Assembly: GCA_000328365.1 (NCBI GenBank)
Contig: KB311872.1
Location: forward strand, 882,683-946,682
DNA from: Capitella teleta
Lineage: Eukaryota; Annelida; Polychaeta; Capitellidae
Length of the DNA stretch: 64,000 bases
Direction: 5' to 3'
The notes under the pieces are model-generated. The model searched no databases, was not told the DNA's origin, and saw only the letters and a list, made by a program, of their open reading frames with translations. This document shows, one piece after another, positions 25,634 through 38,115 of this stretch (position 1 is the stretch's first letter; each line of letters begins with the position of its first letter). Position numbers and translations under genes: made by a program.

Positions 25634-28600
25634 ATGGAAAATAACGCGGATGTAAGTATTTTCACGTAGAAATAACGGATAAAATAGATTCCTGAAGTGT
25701 AAATGCTTTTACTGAATCCTCATTTTGTTGATTCGAGTGCGCAATTGCGTGATCTGAGCTCCACGAAACGCGCTCTGCAAATGCTCTGCAATTTTCTGTT
25801 TTCTCGTTCACTTGCCGTAGTAATTGTGTGAGACATGCAATAATTCTACAAACCTTGCGTGTGCCAGTGTGGTCATCTCCAGATATATTCAGCGTTTCCA
25901 AATTCTAGTAAAACTATCCTGATGACAACTCTTTGAGTATAATTGGTTCTAAATTAGGCTGAATTGCTTTACTGTGCTAGTGTGCAAACTGAAACTCTGG
26001 CAACTTGTAAATAGTGTTACACTAACTAACAGTGTGACGAGTGTCCTTCAACCCCTTGGTCAGTTGGTGGCCGACCCTAATTTAACTTTCTTCTTGTGCA
26101 TGTTCTACATTACTCCTTCCTTTCTGGCCGCACGTCGGTGGAGACACCTACTAGTGACCCTTGAACTTGAAGGATGAGGACCATGACTCCACGTTACAAC
26201 ACTTTACTTTCTGAATATTACAGTTACCGGGAGCCAGTGGCCAAGGGAGAGAGAGAGGTCTGGTTGGTGTCCGTGTGGATTCCCTTCTCTCCTTTCTCCT
26301 CTTGCTCTCTCACTGCCCAATTTATAAATGATCAGGGATTGGCACCAGCTCAAGTTATTATGGAGAGTGTTTTAGTAAGCATTCATCAACTTGAAGTCAA
26401 TAAAAAAGATCCGAGTGTATTCCCCATTTATATGTTAACTGGTCAAAGTAGGGACACTGTCAGTGGCAGAAGGCCATAATGCTATGGGTGACGCATGTAA
26501 CAGCGATTGCTTTTATTTTCAATTTATTGGCATCACGATTTGTTGTTGCCCACTGACCTCCCTTGTTGATGTTCCTGTATTACAGCGTAGCCTATCAGAT
26601 AAATCCTTACAAACTGTCACAGCTGCCACCAGCCTGTAGTCCTACAAGTGTAATATATAAACTGTAAATAATATAAGAATACTTGACTTGTTACTATCAC
26701 TGACTTACCAGAAGTAGGACAACTTATATTATCATGTTAACAGAGTTCTAAGTTTGACATGCTCCTTGAGAAAGGACTTCTCTCATTTAGCCATTAGAGA
26801 TAGTTACTGATCTCTGGCACATGTGACAAACTTATGCAGTGCTGCACATCACATCCACTTCCCATCATCATTAATGGAACTCTGATGCATTTACACGTAT
26901 CTTATTCATCAAATTTGTGTTTTGTGAACTATATACCCAATTGAATCATTACCAAACTCATAATAATTGTGCCAGAAATAAATTTATTTGTCTAGTTACA
27001 TTCGTTTTCATTATTTCAGGTTAACAATCCATTTGAGGATTTACTTTCTGCAGCATTGAGTGAGTCCGGATTGACGGGAGACTTGGCAGCTGCATCTGCC
27101 TCAACACCCTCAGCCGCACCCCATTTTGCTGCAGCAGCATCAGCAGCCGCAGCAGCATGTGTTGCAGCAGGCGTCCCCCTCCCCCGTGCGCATCATGGCC
27201 CCTCACCAACTGCAAGGGACGCAGCAGCAGCGAGTGCTGATTCCCGGCCAACAGGGCTCCCCTCGGGTCGTCAAATTAGTGCAGGGTGTTCAGGGCACAG
27301 ACGGAGATCTGAGTAAAAATGTGAAGAAAGTGATAATACAGCGCATGGCACCTAGGCAGACAATGACTGCTGGCCAAATACTGAGGCCTGGGTCGCCACA
27401 AGTGATCACCCTGCCCCCTGGAGCCACTCTCCCACAGCGCATGAGTGGCATGACTAGCGCTCCTGTGATGTACGCCAATTCTGGGAACCTTCAGCAAATG
27501 GCGGGTAAAGCTCCCATCAAAGTAATCCGCATGGGAACAAACGCTGCTGGCCACCAAACGTTCACCGCGGGAGGCAAGCGCGTCAAGATCATTCCTGTGA
27601 AGACTGTGAGCTCTGCCTCCGGGGGTGCGGCTCAGACCTCGCAGGTGATGCACATTCCGCAGTCTCAGGCAGCCAACAAGCCACAAATCATCAAAATCAT
27701 CACCACATCATCCGGCAGTCCTTCTGGTAGTCCCCACCTCATCACCAATGTCTCATCTCAGTCTGTTGCCATTTCTCCTCCGGCCGTCACAAACACTGTG
27801 TTGACTCCTCCCCCTCCTACGCCTATGCCTACCATTCCTGTTGCTTCAATGGCCGCCATCCCTCCTCCTGTGGTTGCCACCCCCCCTCCTCCCCAAACGC
27901 AAATCTCGACACCTGAGGTGGTCGTTAAACAAGAAGCGCCGATTGAATCGCCTGTGATCAAAACGGAGACAAAGACAGAGGTCAAAGTTGAGGAGGTGAA
28001 AAGTGAAGTTAAGCAGGAAGACATTAAGCAGGAAATAAAGGAAGAAGTGAAGGAGGAACCGGTGGAGGAAGATGATTTGAAGACTGAGGAAACCAAGGAC
28101 GATGTTGGATTTGTACGTCTTTGCGTATTATCATTTGTAATAGCGTACCATAAAATTTTCTGATCATTCTCAGGGCTTTGGCGTGGGTGACGAGGTGGAT
28201 TTCTTCACCGCTGCTCTCCAGCAGTTGTCAGACACCAACAAAAAGGTTTGGCTGCTTTGGGAGAGTTTTATGTTGGTAGCTTCATGATTGATTTCTGTGT
28301 TCCAGGCAGATGAATTTGCCAAAAAAGTTGAAGAGGAGCATAAACATAAACCAGTGCTTTCAGAGACTGAGGTGAAGCCATCCTCACCAAGCACTGCTGC
28401 TCCTCAGCAACCTCAAGCCCTGCAGCGCGTGCAATCGGCTGAAATTCTGCGTCGCTCAGCCTCTCCTGTGATGGTATCTACCCCTCCTGCCTCACCTTCT
28501 CTCATCATCCAGCAGCCTCAGCAGCAGCAGCAGCAGGTCGTGCGCATTGTGAACTCTCTGGGCCAATTTGTTGGCACAACGATCATCAACGCCACCACGT

Positions 28601-31600
28601 CCAGCACCCGGCAAGTGACGGCCGTCCCCAACAGCCCTCTCTTGACCGTCTCCGCCCACAATCGCATGCTGCCGCATGTGCAGAGCGAACCCTCGCTGAG
28701 ATCTTTGAGCAGCATGCAGCAGAGGAATGGCCCAGGGCTTTCCACTGTGGATTCACAGCAGAGGATCGTTATGAACCACAGCCTGTTGCAAGCGGCTCAG
28801 CGCAACGCAGTCAACAATGGAACCATCAAAGCTGAGCTCACAGACAAAGACGTGTCGCGCCTCTGGGTCAATGAAGACATCAAACTGAAGAGCATGAGCA
28901 AAGTGCAGGTGAGCAATTGAAAGAGATCTCAATGCTCAATCTCTCTTTTTGTTCTCAGATGGTGCAGAGAGCTGGCAGCCCACAGACAGTGCCGCAATTT
29001 GTTGGTCAGTCGAGTATAGATGAGGAGGTGGAGGAGGAGGAGGAAGAACTGGGTCACGCTGAGACGTACGCTGATTACATGCCAACCAAATGTGAGTTCT
29101 GCGATTTATCGGTTATTTTAGATTAATACACTTTGCGTTTACAGCCAAGATTGGATTGAAGCATCCAGATTCTGTGGTTGAAACCAGCTCCCTGTCGAGC
29201 GTTGAATCACCTGACGTCTGGTACAAAGTGAACATTCCAGAACACGTCATAGACTACTGTCAGCTGTCCGCTCTGCAGTTGGAGACCATTGTTTATTCCT
29301 CACAGAGACATGAAACCTTCCTGCCTAGCGGCGAACGGGCCGGGTTTCTCGTTGGTAAATTATTTTTCAGTATTTGCTTCAACGTTCTGATGCAAATCTT
29401 CCTGTTTCGCAGGGGATGGAGCTGGTGTTGGTAAAGGTCGTACAATTGCTGGAATCATCTTTGAGAATTACTTACAAGGACGGAAACGATCACTGTGGTA
29501 AATAATTTACTATGTCTTTGAAGTTAAGCTCAATTCCTCTTTCCTTGAAGGTTGAGCGTGAGTAACGACTTGAAAGTTGACTCTGAGCGCGATTTGCGCG
29601 ACATTGGAGCAGGGAAGATTGAGGTCTACGCCCTGAATAAGGTCTTTCTCTCAAACTCAAACATCTCAGTTTTCTTATTCTGTTTTTTTTGTTTTGTTTT
29701 TTTTTACAGTTTAAATATGCAAAAATTTCTTCTCACATCAACAACAGTGTGAAGAAGGGAGTCATTTTCTCCACATACTCTTCTCTGATTGGTGAAAGCC
29801 AGTCAGGAGGCAAGTATCGCACACGCTTCAAGCAGCTCATGCATTGGATGGGCAAAGATTTTGATGGAGTGGTTAGTGCAGAGCTGCTGTTAGAACCAGA
29901 CTGAGTTTCTTTGTTCTCAAGATTGTGTTTGACGAATGTCACCGAGCTAAGAACCTTTGTCCAGTCGGCTCTTCCAAACCCACAAAGACCGGTCTGACCG
30001 TGCTTGAACTGCAGAACCGGCTACCAAAAGCGAGGATCATCTACGCCAGTGCCACTGGAGCGTCCGAGCCACGCAACATGGCGTACATGACCAGGCTAGG
30101 TCTGTGGGGCAAGGGCACTCCGTTCGTTCAGTTCAATGATTTCATACAGGCCATAGAGAAACGGTGGGTGCTAGGGTACGAGTATTAGGCAGGGTTTATG
30201 ATGGATATTCTACAGGGGCGTCGGTGCTATGGAGCTGGTTGCCATGGATATGAAGCTACGTGGCAGCTACATTGCTCGCCAGCTTAGTTTCCATGGCGTG
30301 TCGTTCAAAGTTTCTGAAATCAGCATTCCAAAGGAGTATGAGAAGATTTACAATGAGTCTGTGTACTTGGTGAGGGGGCTTGGAGGCTTTTGTGGCTGAT
30401 TTGCATATTTTATGAATATTCAGTGGGTTGAGGCACGAGAGAAGTTCCAAAGAGCAGCTGAATTGATGGACGCAGAGCACCGCATGCTGAAGACCATGTG
30501 GGGCCAGTTCTGGTCTGCACACCAGCGTTTCTTCAAGTACCTCTGCATCTCAGCTAAGGTCCCCAAATGTGTCAGCTTAGCCAGAGAAGCTGTGAAAAAC
30601 GGTAAATGCGTCGTGATTGGTCTGCAGTCGACTGGTGAAGCAAGGACGCTCGAACAGCTGGAAGAAAGTGGAGGAGAACTCAATGATTTCGTGTCAACTG
30701 CAAAGTATGAGACGTCAATATCTAGTGCTCAGTTTTCATGGCTGTCTCTTTCAGAGGAGTATTCCAAACATTGGTTGAGAAGCATTTTCCAGCCCCAGAT
30801 CGGAGAAAAACTCTGAATTTATTTGGCGGCTCCTTATTTGATGATAAACCGAGCAACAGGAAGCGGAAACGAGGCGGAGGTTGGAACGGCAGCTCCAAGA
30901 GGTCAAAGGTCGACGAGGAAAGTTCATCGTCCTCTGACGACACAGACAGTGATGAGAGCGACAAAGAGGAGACGGAGAAGAAGGATTCCGAGAAGGAGGA
31001 CAGTGACCTCAAGTTGAGCGACAGTGACGCCTCTGAGGACAACGGCTCTGACGAGGATAATTTCAATCCATTTGGAAATGGCTCTGACAGTGATGACGGT
31101 GAGTGTTTGTGAATGCTGATCTTCTATTTATTAAGTTTTTGCTGTTATAGATCCATGGCTGAAAAAGGCAAAAAGGTCAAAAGAAAAGGAAGAGGCAAAA
31201 ATAAAAGCCGAGGCGGAGAAAGAACAGCCAACGGAAGAGAAAAAAGACAAATCGAAGAAGAAGAAAAAGAAGAAGAAAAGGAAGAAGGCCAAAAGGAGCA
31301 AGAATTGGGCAGAGTCTTCAGATGATGAGGATTTTGATAATATTGACAAACAGATGGATATGGCGTTGCAAGCGGCTGGCCTCAAAGGCTTAGGCGGCCC
31401 AAGTGAGTCCACCCCTGGGATCATCGTCTCTCTCATCTACGGCTGTCGATATTTCATTCAGATCCCCCGAAGTCTGTGCTTCCTACTGGTGATTCAGTGC
31501 AGGAGGCCATCGATATGAAGCGTGAGTTGCTGGTCAAGATTGAACGCCTGGGTGACAAGTTGCCTCCAAACACCCTGGACGAGCTGATAGACCAATTGGG

Positions 31601-34157
31601 AGGACCTGAGAACGTGGCAGAAATGACCGGACGAAAGGGCCGAGTTGTCAGCCTGGAGGATGGTTCCATTCAGTATGAATCTCGAAGTGAAATGGACGCC
31701 CCCCTCGAGATATTGAACCTCACCGAGAAGCAGCGTTTCATGGATGGAGAAAAGGTGCGTGTTCTTTGTGTGGATTCGCTCATTTTTCTATTGTGATGTT
31801 TCATGTTTTTCATAGTATATCGCCATCATTTCTGAAGCTGCCAGTTCTGGAATTTCTCTGCAAGCGGATCGAAGAGCTGTTAACCAGAAGAGGAGAGTGC
31901 ACATTACACTGGAGTTGCCGTGGAGTGCAGATCGTGCTATCCAGCAGTTTGGTGAGCGGGTTTAATTTCTCTTCTTCGTGAATTTTATTTAAATTTTCCC
32001 AATTTTAGGTCGTACCCATCGATCGAATCAAGTAAGCGCTCCCGAGTACATTTTCCTGATCTCTGAACTGGCTGGCGAACGTCGTTTCGCTTCAACCGTA
32101 GCAAAACGTCTGGAGAGTCTAGTGAGACGATTCTTTTGCTGTTTAGCCGTTGCTGATTATTTTCGCTCCTAGGGGGCTCTGACGCACGGTGATCGCAGAG
32201 CCACAGAATCACGTGACCTCAGTCGGTTCAACTTTGACAACAAAGTGAGTTTTGTGTTTATTTTCACAGCAATTCGGACATTGGTCTTTTCTCTAGTATG
32301 GAAGAGCTGCCCTGGAGAGCGTCATGAAGGCTCTGCTTGGCTTGGAGAACCCTCTAGTGCCTCCCCCTACCGATTACAATGGCAACTTCTTTGCGGGTAT
32401 GTCCGGATTATTTAGTTTTAATATCTCGGATTGAGAACTTTTTGCGTCTTTTCAGATGTGAAAGCAGCGCTGATAGGAGTTGGCATGGTCTCAATTGACA
32501 GCTACGGCAACCACATGCTGGAAAAAGGTCCGCTCTCGTTGCTCTCAGGTGGCATTAAGTGCATTGTTTTCCTTCTGTGCAGACTACAGCAGCATGAGCA
32601 AGTTTCTCAATCGCATCCTGGGCGTGGCAGTGGAGCTTCAGAACCGACTCTTCAAATACTTTACAGACACTCTTGCGTCCATCGTTCTGCAAGCCAAGCA
32701 CAACGGTCGATGGGACATGGGCATCGTGGACATTGGATCGGGACAACGAGACAACGTCAAGGTCATCAATTCCTCCGTCTACAAGGGGAATTTCTGCGGA
32801 AGTTCCACCACCGTTTCCTTGGTTACAGTCGCCGTGGAGAGGGGGTTGAGTTGGAAGGCTGCCATGGATATCTGGCGAGACCACGATGGTGAAAACGATG
32901 GTTTTTATCTCTCCAAAGAGGTTTGCGTCACTTGCGTGTTTTTGCTTTTTGACTTGCGTCGTTTTCAGCGTCGTAGCAATAAACAGCAGGCGCTCCTGGT
33001 CGTTGCACTGTCTGGTCGAAGTGGCAAGAAGGAGAGAGTGTACAATGTGTACAGACCAAACACAGGACTGCAGTCGAAACACGACACCATCGCTCACATC
33101 AAGGAGACTTACAAAGTGGTAAGTTTCCTCATTGACACCGTGTGCCTGATTTTATATCCTGCTTTCTTCTATCTTTAGGCTTACCCCGATGATGCTCGGT
33201 ACCACTGGGAGGATCAGTATGACTCATCATCGCAGATGTGTAATCACATTTACTGGTGAGTTGTCTTGCTGAGTGTTTGGGGAGTCGTTAGCCATGTTGT
33301 CTTTCAGGAAGGGCGTCTGTCACAAGCAGAATCGCGGCATCCGCTGTGAGACCGGACTGAGGAGTCGCAAGTACAACGTGCTGTGTGGCTCAGTGCTCAG
33401 CGTGTGGAGTGCGGTGGAAAGGGTACTGGCCTCTCTGCCGGGCGGTCACGCCACTCGCATGCAGATCGTGCGTTTGAGGGCGGATGACGGCAAGCGTATC
33501 GTAGGTATGTATCAGCGTGTTGCGTTTGTGAGTGAGGGTCACGTTTCATCTTCAACAGGCAGCCTGATTCCTCCGTCAGCCATTCAGCCGTTGTCGTCCA
33601 TGTTGAATGAGCACACCAAGACCAAGGTCGCCCTGCCCACCATTGTCCACCAGCCCCAGGCCATCGCGTCCAACCTGCAGGAGCTGCAGTGGAGTCCCCA
33701 GGGGAAGTCCCTGCGGCCTCCCCCCATGGCAAGCACTGCTGCCACAACCCTCATACAACGACCACGCCCAACCATCATACACCGCCCACAGATGGTCAGC
33801 ATGGGCGTACGCTCTCCCATGGTCAACATCACACAGCGCGCTCAAATGCTGAACCAGCAGATGGGCAACCCTCGCACGTCACTGCTCAACCCGCGACCCC
33901 AGTTGATCAACCCACGCTCCGCCCTCAACCCTCGATCTCCCATGATGAGCATCAACCCAAGGCTGCTCAGCTATCGTCCCGTTAATACTCAGCCTCAAGT
34001 CACCGTTCTCAGGCAACCTGCTCCAGTTGCCATGCAACAGCAACAACAATTACAGCAGCAACAACAATTACAGCAGCAGCAACAACAGCAGAGACTGCAA
34101 CAGCAGAAGGATGACGAGGCTGATAAGCAGAAGCTCAGTATGCCGATGTTCCTCTGA
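25634..34157 (+). CDS. SBNO1: Strawberry notch homologue, DExD-like helicase regulator
   Basis: About 25 exons: 25634-25651 (MENNAD, tentative), 27020-28112, 28174-28245, 28306-28908, 28959-29091, 29145-29354, 29413-29497, 29551-29641, 29710-29871, 29922-30163, 30216-30369, 30424-30704, 30755-31098, 31151-31402, 31462-31754, 31816-31951, 32009-32121, 32173-32244, 32297-32396, 32456-32527, 32583-32920, 32969-33118, 33179-33255, 33308-33504 and 33559-34157; about 1960 residues. A Pro/Gln/acidic N-terminal half is followed by [11 protein letters not shown] and the helicase core: [14 protein letters not shown] (Walker A-like), [10 protein letters not shown] (motif II), [14 protein letters not shown] (III) and [11 protein letters not shown] (VI). 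An acidic/lysine linker and the strawberry-notch C-terminal domain ([22 protein letters not shown]) follow, ending in polyglutamine. It acts in the nucleus as a transcription regulator tied to Notch and other signals. One oddity: exon 27020-28112 is one base out of frame between about 27060 and 27126. Confidence 0.95.
25652..27019 (+). other. Putative SBNO intron 1
   Basis: A 1.37 kb stretch between the tentative first coding exon and the large second exon. The donor is GATgtaagt at 25652 and the acceptor is tttcag at 27019. No gene of its own is seen inside. Confidence 0.5.
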
Positions 34158-37100
34158 ATGTGTTCACCTTTCGTGGCCTTCACTCTTGTATATATCTGTG
34201 ATACACGGTTCTTTGGAAGTATGCGCTTAGATCTCGTGTGTGTGAAAGGGAGTCACAAACCGTTTAACTTATTCAAGCGAGTGTGAAATTCAACATATCT
34301 TGGTTTTCTGTGTACGTGTAACTTCTTTTTGTTTCGTGGGCGTTTTTTTTTTTTTTTTTCTACAGCAATTCAGTGAGTCTTCTTGTGTGTTCAATTTTAC
34401 TTCTTTTTTTTCTTTTTTTTTTTTCAGTTTTATTTCTTAAAGCTAGTCACTCACTACTGTTTTGCAGGGATGATTGTTGAAGAGTGTTTGAAAATTTTGA
34501 AGTGAGATTAATCTTTGAATGAAAACAGTTCAGACTCCTCTTTCTATCTTTTTCTAAAAGAAAACCTAGGAACGCATATTTTTCATGAGTACATTTCTTT
34601 CATCAGAAAATAATAATAAAAACATGATACAAAAAGAACAATTATTTGTGATGGATATATATATTGTGTGCCGCCACCTGGCGTAGATCAATCAATTCAA
34701 CCCACTTTGAAGGTTAATTCTGTTATATATTGGCAAACAAAATCAAGAGCTGGATGAAATTCTTAGTGACTGAAGAATTACCGGCAAACAAAATTCAAGC
34801 TATAGTTTGTTTACGGATATGGCAAATTTTTCAATTCACAGTACATGTAATAGACTAATAGGAATCCTTTTCTGTAGAGGTAGACAACAGGAGGAAAACG
34901 GAAAGCAAATAATTTGCTCAGAAACGTGACAGAGGAACAACACTAAAGTTTTGATCACAAATTGTGGTTCAGTGTGACCTTTTGGTTGTTACCATGGTAA
35001 CAAAGGTCAACATCAGCTGGGCCAAATGCGGGCATCATTCATCCCAAGGGAAATGTGCAAAATCAGGACACGAAATTGTATTGAAAACAAAGGGCAAGAT
35101 AACAGATTGTGTCAAAAGGATTAATTAGGGTATGATTTACAAGAAGTAACATCTATGATCAGGATAACTGAGAGATTAGTGAGTATATGAAATAATGATA
35201 ATTTATATTATTTTCTTTTGATGTAAAATATATTTTGAGCACATGAATAATTAACAATTAATTAACATAATAAACAATAAAGGAAATCTCAAAACACAGG
35301 CAAGAGTGGAGAATCACATAACTTAATTACTAATTTCTTTTTTAGCCAGAGGATGTGATAAAAAGCAGTCCAGAGTTTAATAAAATTCCCTCAATCAAAA
35401 TGTAATTCAGGTCAAAAGGTCAAAGGTCAGGGCATCACAATCTCAAATAAGCACACGGTACGAAACATAGAAATAGAATTTGCAGGAAAAACCTTATTGC
35501 ACGCAATGGGTAAAAAATGCATGAAAACGACAAAAATAATGAATTAAATATAAGCACAATTTGGAAAACAAAATTTGAAAATCCGGTTAATTATAGCTAT
35601 TTAACCTTTCTCAAATATATAATTTTCAGAATCAATAATAATAACAACAAATGAATGAAATAGCTGCACACGAATCAACTTGTTCACAAAGCATATCACA
35701 GAATATAAGAAAATGACTACACACTATTTCAGAGTGTAAAATTTGATATATTCCAGTTATAGGAATGAATGTGAGAGATATGAGAAACACGGAACTGGCG
35801 TTGTGCACAATAAATTTAAATATTTCACCCTCATATAAATTAAAAAAGGTCTTGCTATTGTACTCGGAACATTTCTCGTTATGTTCTCCTTTGAATGAGC
35901 GCAGGAGATAGATGTTGAATTGGAACAGCTTTGAGTAGTTACGATTTGGTCCCTGTGGGAGGAAAGCGGAATAATGGTTTTGGAATTATTTTGTGAATAT
36001 CGCAGTTTTCAATGTTTCATGATTCTTTGCAGTTGTTTTGTTCTGTGGATCTTGATCCTCGTTTGAGCAGCACCACTGGTTCCGTTCGCGTTGATTGCCG
36101 GTTCAGTTTGCACGGAGATGGGGGAGTAGGTCGTTTCCGTGGTGATACGAGAAATCGAAAACTGAAACAGGAAAATAATTAACGAAATCCAAAATGGAAC
36201 ATGCAGAAAGGAATTTAGTATCAGTGTTTAACCTGTCTGACAGAGAAAAAGAGCAGGAGACAAGTTGATGTGACTACACCACAAATTTATTGATATCTGC
36301 AGATGATTATATATGGTAGAGCAACAAATGACATTGATTGAAGCGTAGATATAACAATGCCTAGCAATCTAAACACCAATTTATTTCATAATATTATAAT
36401 TTATTTCATAAAACCAGTGTTAAGAGAAAAAACTCAAAATCAGACGTGAATAACCAGAATTGTCTGGGTTACAACCACACTCCCTATTAGAACCCCACAC
36501 CAAAAGGTATTGTTAGATTATTTCGCTTTAAAACCCACTAGTGCCTAGATATCTTTAGCAGCAATCACAGTGCTCACTCTCTCCATTCAACTGTTAAAGC
36601 ACAGAAGCAGTGTCAGTTTGTCAAGTTGTTTGGCCTAAATTGAGGGGAAGTTTCAAAAGACATGCACGTGCTTGTCGATTTCATAAAGAGGCGAATTCCT
36701 TATCAGCGCAGTTATTTTTTCCCCTCAACTGTATGAGCCGGAAATTATAAGCCCAAAAGATGCAATGCACATGTAATGCAATTACAAAATTGTACACCAT
36801 CAACAACCATGATCTGGAAATGTACAAACTTATTTCACACTCAATGCTCAGCTCTGTATGCTATGTAGGTCATTTGTTATATGAACAGAGATTCAGTATT
36901 TATAGCAAGTATGCATATCACTGCCGCTGACAACATACACTTTAAACATCCCAAGCATTGAATCACAAATACTCATCAAGAAAACTTTTTCTTTTTTTTC
37001 TTTTTTCTTAACTGTAACCTAACGCCATGGAGTTCATCTTCTAGACTGTTGTTTTGAGCATTACATAACTATATGGGCCATGCATTGACGCGCTTCCAGC

Positions 37101-38115
37101 GGGTTTACAAGGCAATATTGTGGAGTGGGGATGAATTGGGAGTCAGGCTGACTTGCTCTCAGCCTCTGCCTTGACACACTGCGGTTGTAACCGAGACAAT
37201 ACGGCAGGAATATTGAATTATTCATGACCAAAATATACTTCATAAAAAGGAAAAATTACTTCATCAGACGAATTTTATGAGGCGATCAAATCGGAGGGTC
37301 ATTGTAGAAGTTGTGCGTTTCAACATTGACCAATGTCGAGTGAACGAATTACTGTACAAAACAGATTAAGGGATTGCAAATCTGTTAACAATTATTTCTC
37401 AAATTCAACCAGGAAATTAATTTCTTGAAACAACATTCTCTTATATTGCCTGAAGGTCAACAATGAGGCACAAAAAGGTCAAAATAATAGCTCATGAATA
37501 TGCATAAGTTGGTAACCATGGCAATCATTAAATTCAAAGTTGGTGGGTTTTAATCATAATATTAAATATTATCTTATTTAATAATTGTATCTCAGAAATA
37601 ACTCTGAATTTCTTTCACTGAGATAAGATAATACTTAATTACTTACATAATTCTGTCATTGATTGGAAACAATTCTAATTTGAAAACACAAAACAAGAGA
37701 TTTGACAATTAAAAGCATAATTGAAAAACATTGAAGAGGTTAAATAGTGAATATAGATATGATTTAAATTGCAATCAGCAAGACAGTGAAAAGTATTAGA
37801 TATTAAATTTAATTAATAGATATGTGACAACGAATAATTTCCTTCATTTTTTTGTAGGGATTTTTGTTTGGCGATAAGAAGACATGCAGAGAAATAACCA
37901 GTGCAAAAAAAAATAAAAATAATTAAATTGCATGAAATGTGTCAAGTAAAAAATAAATTAAATTTGACCTAATAATCAAGTGAATCGGAAAAAAATAAAA
38001 AATAAAAATTGAGAATCGCTGTTAGCCAACAAACAATGCGCGATATCTGGCAAGATGCCAAAAAGACAGCAGTTTGTGGATGGTATCAAGTTCCTATGGG
38101 CAGAAAATCCATTCA
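34158..38115. other. 3' UTRs and gene-free interval
   Basis: The SBNO 3' UTR has T-rich tracts at 34345-34425 and A-rich AATAATAAAA near 34608. On the other side lies the 3' UTR of the minus-strand RILPL gene. In between is AT-rich DNA with no domain-bearing frame. A minus-strand stretch near 36175-36070 could be spliced in phase to RILPL, but the exon at 38176-38116 is the better ending. Confidence 0.45.

Noticed and set aside
27060-27134. A 75-base intron from gtgagtcc to gctgcag in SBNO
   Set aside because: It would remove the homologous SESGLTGDL and still leave the wrong frame: its length is a multiple of three.
30722-31436. Serine/phenylalanine-rich antisense frames opposite SBNO
   Set aside because: They are the reverse of the acidic and lysine-rich SBNO exons; low-complexity coding sequence often leaves the other strand open.
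36070-36175. Alternative last exon for RILPL
   Set aside because: It can be joined in phase, but the exon at 38176-38116 gives a tail (GIRKLFQRF) closer to the family and a far shorter intron.
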